From an uncultured Hungatella sp. (GTDB taxonomy: Bacteria; Bacillota; Clostridia; Lachnospirales; Lachnospiraceae): 12,164 bases of DNA. Every line of letters begins with the position of its first letter. Within the stretch, counting starts at the first letter, position 1. Shown one piece after another: positions 6,306-12,164 of the stretch. The position numbers and the translations under genes are program-made. The notes below the pieces were generated by a model, which made no database searches, was not told where the DNA came from, and saw only the letters and a list, made by a program, of their open reading frames with translations. Location: NCBI GenBank assembly GCA_910577935.1, contig CAJTOT010000023.1, positions 1 through 12,164 on the forward strand, given 5' to 3'.

Positions 6306-7625
6306 ATGAAGAAAGTAGTGAAGTTTGGCGGCAGTTCTCTCGCCAGCGCCAGGCAGTTTAAGAAAGTAGGGGACATTATCCGCTCTGATAAAGCGAGAAG
6401 ATATGTGGTTCCGTCTGCACCAGGCAAGCGCAATGACAAGGATGAGAAGGTTACAGATCTTTTATACCAGTGTTATGATGCCGCGGCCGCAGGCGCTTCA
6501 TATAAGAAGATACTGGAGAAGATCAAGAATCGTTATGAAGAGATTATCAGTGGTCTGGACCTGAACTTGAATCTGGACTATGAGTTCAGCAGGATAGAAG
6601 AGAATTTTCTTGCCAAGGCGGGGCGGGATTATGCCGCCTCCAGGGGAGAGTATCTCAACGGGCTGGTGATGGCGGAGTACCTGGGATTTGAGTTCATCGA
6701 CGCTGCCGAGGTGATTTTCTTTGACGACAACGGGATGTTTGACGCCGCGGGGACGGACAAGGAGCTGTCCGAGCGCCTGGAGCATGTGGAGAGGGCGGTG
6801 ATCCCCGGATTTTACGGATCTAGGCATGACGGAACGGTGAAGACCTTTTCCAGAGGCGGCTCTGACGTGACAGGCTCCATCGTGGCTAAGGCTATCCACG
6901 CGGATATGTACGAGAACTGGACGGATGTGTCCGGATTTTTGGTGGCTGACCCGAGAATCGTCAAGAATCCCCAGGTCATCGAGGCCATCACCTACAGGGA
7001 GCTGCGTGAACTGGCCTACATGGGAGCCAGCGTGCTCCATGAGGACGCCATCTTCCCGGTCCGTAAGGAGGGCATTCCCATCAATATCCGCAACACCAAC
7101 CGCCCTGAGGACAAGGGAACCCTGATTGTGGAGAGCACCTGCCGGAAGCCTAAGTTTACCATCACGGGGATAGCGGGAAAGAAGGGCTTCTGTTCCATCA
7201 ACGTGGAGAAGGCAATGATGAACTCGGAGGTGGGGTTTGGGAGAAGGGTTCTCCAGGTGTTTGAGAACTACGGCGTCTCCTTTGAGCACATGCCGTCGGG
7301 CATCGACACCATGACCATCTTTGTCCATCAGTCGGAGTTTGAAGAGTACGAGCAGTCGGTGATTGCGGGGATACACCGGGCCGTGGAGCCGGATTTTGTG
7401 GAGATGGAGTCGGACCTGGCTCTGGTCGCCGTGGTGGGGAGAGGGATGAAGGCCACCAGGGGAACTGCCGGAAGGATTTTCTCTGCCCTGGCCCACGCCA
7501 GGGTCAACGTGAAGATGATCGATCAGGGGTCCAGTGAACTGAACATAATCATCGGCGTGAAGAACGGGGATTTTGAGACTGCCATCAAGGCGATCTATGA
7601 CATATTTGTGACGGCTGAACTGTAA
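6306..7625 (+). CDS. lysC: Aspartate kinase (aspartokinase)
   Basis: 439 residues. It phosphorylates aspartate to aspartyl-4-phosphate, the first step toward lysine, threonine, methionine and diaminopimelate for peptidoglycan; cytoplasmic. The kinase domain (about 1-275) has the signature KFGGSS (6-11), SRGEYL (112-117), SRGGSDVTGS (182-191) and WTDVSGFLVADPR (205-217). Two ACT domains follow (about 283-355 and 371-439) and normally bind lysine or threonine as feedback inhibitors. This is the compact clostridial monofunctional form. GGAGG (6295-6299) lies 6 bases before the ATG. It stands alone between a terminator and a repeat-bearing gap, with no pathway partner next to it. Which amino acid inhibits it cannot be read from the sequence, so lysC is a family label. 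Confidence 0.95.
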   Translation: MKKVVKFGGSSLASARQFKKVGDIIRSDKARRYVVPSAPGKRNDKDEKVTDLLYQCYDAAAAGASYKKILEKIKNRYEEIISGLDLNLNLDYEFSRIEENFLAKAGRDYAASRGEYLNGLVMAEYLGFEFIDAAEVIFFDDNGMFDAAGTDKELSERLEHVERAVIPGFYGSRHDGTVKTFSRGGSDVTGSIVAKAIHADMYENWTDVSGFLVADPRIVKNPQVIEAITYRELRELAYMGASVLHEDAIFPVRKEGIPINIRNTNRPEDKGTLIVESTCRKPKFTITGIAGKKGFCSINVEKAMMNSEVGFGRRVLQVFENYGVSFEHMPSGIDTMTIFVHQSEFEEYEQSVIAGIHRAVEPDFVEMESDLALVAVVGRGMKATRGTAGRIFSALAHARVNVKMIDQGSSELNIIIGVKNGDFETAIKAIYDIFVTAEL

Positions 7626-7668
7626 AGCCGGACAGCGGCAGGAAGATCTGCGGTCAGCACCCGGTTTT
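7624..7668 (+). terminator. Probable terminator of the aspartokinase gene
   Basis: AAAGCCGG (7624-7631) pairs with CCGGTTTT (7661-7668), 8 bp with one GU, enclosing a second stem, GCAG (7638-7641) with CTGC (7648-7651). The T run is short and largely inside the stem, so it is less certain than the other terminators in the window. Confidence 0.45.
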
Positions 7669-7673
7669 ACTAC

Positions 7674-7808
7674 AACAGTTCAGATACCCCTTGAACTGTT
7701 ACGGCATACGGCCATTTAGAATCGCTGCGCGATGGGCCGTATGCCCGCGACCATTACGTTTTGGTACGGTCAGCGCGGTGAACGCGAAGACCTATCTGAA
7801 CTGTTACG
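7674..7808. repeat. Palindromic intergenic repeat element with 13-bp terminal inverted repeats
   Basis: AACAGTTCAGATA (7674-7686) and TATCTGAACTGTT (7793-7805) are perfect inverted ends. TGAACTGTTACG occurs directly at 7692-7703 and 7797-7808, and the first copy also pairs with AACAGTTCA (7674-7682). In the middle GGCATACGGCC (7703-7713) pairs with GGCCGTATGCC (7735-7745), and inside that ATCGC (7721-7725) pairs with GCGAT (7729-7733). There is no open frame with coding character. It looks like a small non-autonomous, repeat-type element of the kind dispersed through clostridial genomes; the family is not identified. Confidence 0.65.
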
Positions 7809-7866
7809 TTTTGTTCCGGAGACGTAAAATTTTGTGCTTTCTCCCGTTTTATTTCCGAATAAAGTG

Positions 7867-7875
7867 TGGTATACT
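7867..7875 (+). promoter_or_regulatory. Extended -10 promoter of the polyphosphate kinase gene
   Basis: TGG (7867-7869) directly precedes TATACT (7870-7875), one mismatch from TATAAT. The -35 region at 17-base spacing is TTTTAT (7847-7852), which is weak. The start codon lies 45 bases past the -10 box. It sits outside the repeat element just upstream. Confidence 0.6.
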
Positions 7876-7920
7876 GGTAAGTATCATAATTTTCGGAAAA
7901 TTTCAAGGAGGGGCATGTAT

Positions 7921-9426
7921 ATGCTGGAGAAAATCGATTTGGCGAAAAAGGCGGATAAGGACACGTTCAAACAGGTTATGGAGACGGAGGGGGCCCGTCT
8001 GGGGCTGCTGCAGAGAGAGTGCAAGGCAGCGGGCATCCCGGTGATGATTGTCTTTGAGGGCATGGGGGCAGCGGGAAAGGGCGTCCAGATCAACAGGCTT
8101 ATCCAGGCTCTGGACCCCAGGGGCTTCTCCGTGTACGCCACCAACTCGTCCAACGAGGAGGAGCAGATGAGGCCGTTCTTGTGGAGGTACTGGACCAAGA
8201 CGCCGGCTAAGGGCAGAATCGCCGTCTTTGACCGCAGCTGGTACAGCATCGTCCAGAGGGACAGGTTTGACTGCCCGGACGAGAAGCTGGATCTGGAGGG
8301 GGCTTACCAGGACATCCTGTCCTTTGAGAAGCAGCTCAGTGACGACGGCACGGTGATCATCAAGCTGTTCCTCCACATTTCCAAGGAAGAACAGAAAAAA
8401 AGGTTTAAGAAACTGGATGATTCCAAGGGGACTTCCTGGCGGGTCAGCAAGCAGGACTGGAAGCGGAACAAAGAATATGAAAGCTATCTGAAGATCAACG
8501 AGGAGATGCTTGAGAACACGGACACCGAGTACGCGCCGTGGACCATCATTGAGTCCACGGACAGAGATTACGCGGCCATGAAGATCATGACCACAGTGGC
8601 GGACCGCCTGGCTTACGCTCTGGAGGGGAAGAAAGAGGCAGAAGGGAAAGCCGGGAAGAAGTGGGAACAGGCGCCGGCGGAGCGGTTCCACAACGGAGTC
8701 CTGTCGGGGATTGACCTGTCCAAGAGCCTGACCAAGGCACAGTACAAGAAGGAGCTGGACGAACTGCAGAAGCGGCTGGAGAAGCTGCACAACGAGCTGT
8801 ACCGCCTGCGCATCCCCGTGGTTCTGGGCTTTGAGGGCTGGGACGCGGGAGGAAAGGGAGGCGCCATCAAACGCCTTACCAGCCATCTGGACCCGAGAGG
8901 CTACCAGGTGAATCCTACGGCCTCCCCCAACGACATTGAGAAGGTACACCATTATCTGTGGCGTTTCTGGAACAATATGCCGAAGGCAGGCCACATCGCC
9001 ATCTTTGACCGGACCTGGTACGGCCGTGTCATGGTGGAGCGGATCGAGGGCTTCTGCACGGAGGCGGAGTGGAAGAGGGCCTACCAGGAGATCAACGAGA
9101 TGGAGTCCCACATGGCCAACTACGGAGCCGTGGTTCTGAAGTTCTGGCTTCACATCGACAAGGACGAGCAGAAGCGCCGGTTTGAGGAACGCATGGAGAA
9201 CCCGGCGAAGCAGTGGAAGATCACAGATGAGGACTGGAGAAACAGGGAGAAATGGGATCTCTACGAGCAGGCGGTAGACGAGATGCTGGTGCGCACCTCC
9301 ACCACCTACGCACCGTGGATCGTGGTGGAGGGCAACTCCAAGTACTACGCCAGAGTGAAGGTTCTGCGCACCGTGGTGGAGGCTCTGGAGGCCAAGATTA
9401 AAGAAGTGAAGAAGCAAAAGCACTGA
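7921..9426 (+). CDS. pap: Two-domain PPK2 kinase (polyphosphate:AMP phosphotransferase type)
   Basis: 501 residues with two PPK2 domains in tandem, the class II architecture that uses polyphosphate to phosphorylate AMP to ADP in the cytoplasm. Domain 1 (about 38-235) has the P-loop GMGAAGKG (47-54) and Walker B VFDRSWY (102-108). Domain 2 (about 297-490) has GWDAGGKG (306-313), IFDRTWYGRVMVER (361-374) and lid residues near 415-440. Domain 1 has Gly49 where the family has Asp (Asp308 in domain 2), so domain 2 is likely the main catalytic unit. The ATG at 7921 lies 9 bases past GGAGG (7907-7911). An ATG at 7915 would be only 3 bases away. The next gene begins 37 bases after the stop and may be cotranscribed. 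The pap symbol rests on domain count, not tested activity. Confidence 0.9.
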   Translation: MLEKIDLAKKADKDTFKQVMETEGARLGLLQRECKAAGIPVMIVFEGMGAAGKGVQINRLIQALDPRGFSVYATNSSNEEEQMRPFLWRYWTKTPAKGRIAVFDRSWYSIVQRDRFDCPDEKLDLEGAYQDILSFEKQLSDDGTVIIKLFLHISKEEQKKRFKKLDDSKGTSWRVSKQDWKRNKEYESYLKINEEMLENTDTEYAPWTIIESTDRDYAAMKIMTTVADRLAYALEGKKEAEGKAGKKWEQAPAERFHNGVLSGIDLSKSLTKAQYKKELDELQKRLEKLHNELYRLRIPVVLGFEGWDAGGKGGAIKRLTSHLDPRGYQVNPTASPNDIEKVHHYLWRFWNNMPKAGHIAIFDRTWYGRVMVERIEGFCTEAEWKRAYQEINEMESHMANYGAVVLKFWLHIDKDEQKRRFEERMENPAKQWKITDEDWRNREKWDLYEQAVDEMLVRTSTTYAPWIVVEGNSKYYARVKVLRTVVEALEAKIKEVKKQKH

Positions 9427-9463
9427 AGAGGCAGAGGCACTGATTGGAAGCGGGAATCATCAT

Positions 9464-10699
9464 ATGGGTAAAGTACTGATCGTCGGCGGTGGCGCGGCTG
9501 GTATGGCAGCGGCCATCGCCGCCGCAGGTTGTGGACATGAGGTCCATATATACGAAAAGAACGAAAAACTGGGAAAGAAGCTGTTTATCACGGGAAAAGG
9601 GCGGTGCAACGTGACCAACGACTGCGGCGTGGAGGAACTGCTGGAGCGCGTGGTGACCAACTCCCGTTTTCTGTACAGCAGCTTTTACGGTTTCACCAGC
9701 CAGGACATGAAGGCGATGCTGGAGAGAAACGGCTGTCCCCTGAAGACGGAGCGGGGGGGCAGGGTATTTCCCGTGTCCGACAAATCTTCGGATGTTATCG
9801 CGGCCCTCTCCAGGCAGATGAGGGAGTTGGGGGTGAAGGCGCACCTGCGCTGCCGGGTGAAGGAGCTGATAGTGGAAGAGCAGAGGTGCAGGGGGCTGTC
9901 TCTGGCTGAGGGCGGCGAGAAGGTCTTCGGCGACAGCGTCATCGTCGCCACCGGAGGTCTGTCTTACGAGGCCACAGGTTCCACAGGCGACGGCTACGAG
10001 TTTGCCCGGCAGCAGGGACATAAGGTGACCCACCTGCTGCCGGCCCTCGTCCCCTTCAATGTGAAGGAGCATGAGGTGAAAGATCTTCAGGGGCTGTCTC
10101 TGCGGAATGTGGAGGCAGCGGTGCGGGACGGAAGGAAGGAGCTGTTCAGAGAATTCGGAGAGCTTCTGTTTACACATTTCGGGGTCAGCGGGCCGGTGAT
10201 CTTAAGCGCCAGCAGCTTTGTGGCAAAGGTCCTGAGGAAGAAGACGCTGACCCTGACCATTGATTTGAAACCGGCTCTGGACCGGGAGCAGCTGGATGCC
10301 AGAATACGGAGAGACTTTGAGGAGGAGGCCAACAGGCAGTTTAAGAATGCCCTGGGGCGCCTGTACCCCTCAAAACTGATTCCGGTGATGGTGGTTCGAA
10401 GCGGCATCCCGCCGGAGAAGAAGGTAAACGAGATCACCAGGGAGGAGCGGCGGCAGCTTGTGGAGGCGACGAAAGACTTTACGCTGACCCTCACGGGGCT
10501 GCGGGGGTTTAATGAGGCAATCATCACCCAGGGCGGAATCGCGGTGAAGGAGATTCTGCCGGGAACCATGGAGTCCAGACTGGTGAAGGACCTGTACTTT
10601 GCCGGGGAGGTGCTGGACTTGGACGCGGTGACAGGGGGGTATAACCTGCAGATCGCGTGGAGCACGGGGTGGGCCGCGGGGAGCCATATACCATTCTAA
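9464..10699 (+). CDS. HI0933/YhiN/BaiN-family NAD(P)/FAD-dependent oxidoreductase
   Basis: 411 residues, typical for this family. The N-terminus has the dinucleotide-binding GGGAAGMAAA (8-17), and the family signature TGKGRCNVTN (43-52) follows. Further hallmarks are RVFPVSDKSSDV (100-111), VIVATGGLSY (159-168), FTHFGVSGPVIL (236-247) and the C-terminal AGEVLDLDAVTGGYNLQIAWSTG, which binds FAD. The biological substrate of most members is unknown. The relative BaiN acts in bile acid 7-dehydroxylation in Clostridium scindens, but here no bai genes are adjacent, so that role is not inferred. The start at 9464 has only a weak GGGA 8 bases upstream, which may mean coupling with the kinase gene before it. 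Confidence 0.9.
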   Translation: MGKVLIVGGGAAGMAAAIAAAGCGHEVHIYEKNEKLGKKLFITGKGRCNVTNDCGVEELLERVVTNSRFLYSSFYGFTSQDMKAMLERNGCPLKTERGGRVFPVSDKSSDVIAALSRQMRELGVKAHLRCRVKELIVEEQRCRGLSLAEGGEKVFGDSVIVATGGLSYEATGSTGDGYEFARQQGHKVTHLLPALVPFNVKEHEVKDLQGLSLRNVEAAVRDGRKELFREFGELLFTHFGVSGPVILSASSFVAKVLRKKTLTLTIDLKPALDREQLDARIRRDFEEEANRQFKNALGRLYPSKLIPVMVVRSGIPPEKKVNEITREERRQLVEATKDFTLTLTGLRGFNEAIITQGGIAVKEILPGTMESRLVKDLYFAGEVLDLDAVTGGYNLQIAWSTGWAAGSHIPF

Positions 10700-10841
10700 A
10701 CCACTGTCTGCTAACAATAAAGAGAGAATAGCGCCGGCGATCAAGGGATATATCCGCGATATGTCACGGGCAGAAGCATTGCTGTAATAATCGTTATCAT
10801 ATCCAGTCCGGTTTGGTGAAGGGAAAGGAGCAAATTGATTT
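10700..10841 (+). promoter_or_regulatory. Gap before cmk with a Fur-like palindrome
   Basis: No terminator with a T tract follows the preceding flavoprotein gene. The gap holds the palindrome GGATATATCC (10746-10755) and TAATAATCGTTATCA (10785-10799). The latter matches 12 of 14 defined positions of the 7-1-7 Fur box. No clear -35/-10 pair was found, so the promoter of cmk is unassigned and read-through is possible. Binding by Fur is only a suggestion, since A+T-rich palindromes match by chance. Confidence 0.3.
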
Positions 10842-11525
10842 ATGACAACATACAATATCGCCATCGACGGTCCGGCGGGAGCCGGGAAGAGCACGATAGC
10901 AAGGAGAGTGGCAAAGGAACTGGGATTTATCTATGTGGACACAGGGGCTATGTACCGGGCCATGGCGCTGTACTTCCTGAGAGAGGGAATCAGCCGGGAT
11001 AACGAGAAGGCCATAGAAGCCGCCTGTTCCCGAATCGATATCTCCATCAGATATCATCAGGGGGCGCAGCAGGTCCTTCTCAATGGAGAGGATGTGTCCG
11101 GCCTCATCAGGACAGAGGAGGTGAGCCGGATGACCTCGGCTGTCTCCGTCTACGCCCCGGTGCGGCAGAAGCTGCTGGAGCTGCAGAGGCAGCTGGCCAG
11201 GACCGAGAACGTGATTATGGACGGCAGGGACATCGGCACATGCGTGCTTCCCCGCGCTCAGACCAAGATCTACCTGACCGCCGGCAGCCATGTGAGGGCG
11301 CTGAGGCGGTTCAAGGAGCTGGAGGAGAAAGGCCAGATGTGTAATCTGGAGGAAATTGAGCATGATATTATTGAGAGAGATTACCGGGACATGCACCGGG
11401 ACATCGCGCCGTTAAAGCGGGCCGAGGACGCGGTTCTCATCGACTCTTCCAACATGACCATCGATCAGGTGGTGGACGCCATCATGGAGACCGCCAGAAC
11501 ACAGGGCCTTAAAGACGACAGATAA
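10842..11525 (+). CDS. cmk: Cytidylate kinase
   Basis: 227 residues, the normal length. It transfers phosphate from ATP to CMP or dCMP, feeding CTP and dCTP pools; cytoplasmic. Motifs: P-loop DGPAGAGKST (9-18), VDTGAMYRA (32-40), MDGRDIGTCVLP (126-137), RALRRFKEL (152-160), and ERDYRDMHRDIAPL (178-191), which spans the lid and nucleotide-contacting region. AAAGGAG (10824-10830) lies 11 bases before the ATG. It is followed 13 bases later by ispH, a gene order common in Clostridia, so the two are probably one transcript. Confidence 0.95.
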   Translation: MTTYNIAIDGPAGAGKSTIARRVAKELGFIYVDTGAMYRAMALYFLREGISRDNEKAIEAACSRIDISIRYHQGAQQVLLNGEDVSGLIRTEEVSRMTSAVSVYAPVRQKLLELQRQLARTENVIMDGRDIGTCVLPRAQTKIYLTAGSHVRALRRFKELEEKGQMCNLEEIEHDIIERDYRDMHRDIAPLKRAEDAVLIDSSNMTIDQVVDAIMETARTQGLKDDR

Positions 11526-11538
11526 TTCAGGAGGCATC

Positions 11539-12164
11539 ATGGGCAAAATAGAAGTGACGGTCGCGAAGACAGCAGGCTTCTGCTTCGGCGTCCGGCGGGC
11601 TGTGGAGCAGGTTTATCAGCAGATTGAACAGGGGCGCCTGCCCGTGTACACCTTGGGCCCCATTATCCACAACGAAGAGGTGGTGAAGGAACTGGAGGCA
11701 AAGGGCGTCACAGCGCTCCGGGGCCCGGAGGACCTTGGGAAGCTTGAAGAGGGAACGGTGATCATCCGCTCCCACGGTGTGGGAAAAGAGATCTACCGCC
11801 AGATCGAGGGTCAGGGCCTTGGCCTGAGCGACGCCACCTGCCCCTTTGTGAAGAAGATCCACAGGATTGTGGAGGAGCAGAACCGTCTGGGGAGGCGGGT
11901 GATCATCATCGGCGATCCCTTCCACCCGGAGGTGGAGGGCATCAGAGGCTGGGGGGATGAGAGGACCCTGGTGGTTAAAAATGAAGAAGAGCTGGCAAAT
12001 TTGCCTGATTTGACAGGTGAAAAGCTGTGTATCGTGTCCCAGACGACATTTAATTACAATAAATTTAAAGATTTAGTTGAAAAATTTTTCAAAAGGGGTT
12101 ATGATATAATTGTTTTAAATACGATTTGCAATGCAACACAGGAAAGACAAGTGGAAGCTGAACG
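11539..12164 (+). CDS. ispH: 4-hydroxy-3-methylbut-2-enyl diphosphate reductase, partial (3' end beyond window)
   Basis: The first 208 codons are present with no stop. IspH is the last enzyme of the methylerythritol phosphate pathway, an iron-sulfur protein making isopentenyl and dimethylallyl diphosphate. All three cluster-ligand cysteines are visible: Cys15 in GFCFGVRRA, Cys101 in DATCPFVKKIH, and Cys197 in NTICNATQERQ. Substrate-binding residues include His44 (GPIIHNEEVV), His79 (IRSHGVG), His129 and Glu131 (HPEVEG), and the QTT at 168-170. AGGAGG (11529-11534) lies 4 bases before the ATG. It is cotranscribed with cmk. In many Clostridia this protein is fused to ribosomal protein S1 domains; the window ends before that can be seen. 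Codon use turns A+T-rich after about 11990. Confidence 0.95.
   Translation, partial: MGKIEVTVAKTAGFCFGVRRAVEQVYQQIEQGRLPVYTLGPIIHNEEVVKELEAKGVTALRGPEDLGKLEEGTVIIRSHGVGKEIYRQIEGQGLGLSDATCPFVKKIHRIVEEQNRLGRRVIIIGDPFHPEVEGIRGWGDERTLVVKNEEELANLPDLTGEKLCIVSQTTFNYNKFKDLVEKFFKRGYDIIVLNTICNATQERQVEAE
12102..12110 (+). promoter_or_regulatory. Possible internal extended -10 promoter within ispH
   Basis: TGA directly before TATAAT (12105-12110) is a perfect extended -10 element inside the coding sequence. It follows the 16-base perfect palindrome TTGAAAAATTTTTCAA (12077-12092). TTGAAA there is 22 bases upstream, too far for a normal -35. It could start a transcript for what lies beyond the window, such as an S1 domain part, or be a by-product of A+T-rich codons. 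Confidence 0.3.

Noticed and set aside
6498..7496. A 332-codon open frame on the minus strand opposite aspartokinase
   Set aside because: It is an antisense shadow with no recognisable motif; the aspartokinase frame is unambiguous.
7903..9423. A 506-codon open frame on the minus strand opposite the PPK2 gene
   Set aside because: It mirrors the plus-strand gene in a GC-rich coding region, is rich in Leu/His/Val/Pro without any domain pattern, and has no ribosome binding site. The plus strand has clear PPK2 motifs.
9464..10699. Calling the flavoprotein BaiN and inferring bile acid metabolism
   Set aside because: The family is broad and found in most bacteria; no other bai genes are in the window.

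Overview
The window looks like a chromosome segment of an anaerobic gut-type Clostridia, most likely Lachnospiraceae. This is inferred from GC-rich coding sequence with AGGAGG-type ribosome binding sites, sigma-A-type promoters, a lysC of the 439-residue clostridial type, the cmk-ispH pair, and a flavin reductase with a Tat signal. No search was run, so the genus is not assigned. No tRNA, rRNA, CRISPR array or insertion sequence was seen.

Left part (1-5192), export and respiration. On the minus strand lies the first part of a lipoprotein gene cut by the window edge. Upstream of it on the same strand is a 679-residue reductase with a twin-arginine signal, a lipobox, an FMN-binding domain and a fumarate-reductase-like FAD domain, closed by a strong terminator. 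A LysR-type regulator is divergent from it across a 205-base region holding three inverted repeats and a good sigma-A promoter. Directly behind the regulator come a long TatA/B-like gene, a 54-residue TatA gene and tatC. The reductase needs Tat export, so the block reads as a regulated module: sensor/regulator, Tat-exported flavin reductase, and the translocase that exports it. Its electron acceptor is unknown, and its active-site region does not match canonical fumarate reductase.

Middle (5193-7920). A Bax inhibitor-1/YccA membrane protein has its own extended -10 promoter and a strong terminator. Aspartokinase follows with a near-consensus promoter and no visible lysine riboswitch or T-box. 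The next gap carries a palindromic repeat of about 135 bases with three copies of TGAACTGTT. A related motif sits in the reductase/lysR intergenic region, which suggests a dispersed repeat family.

Right part (7921-12164). A two-domain polyphosphate kinase 2 (polyphosphate:AMP phosphotransferase type) is followed by a YhiN/HI0933/BaiN-family flavoprotein. Then come cytidylate kinase and the first 208 codons of ispH (isoprenoid synthesis), 13 bases apart and probably one operon.
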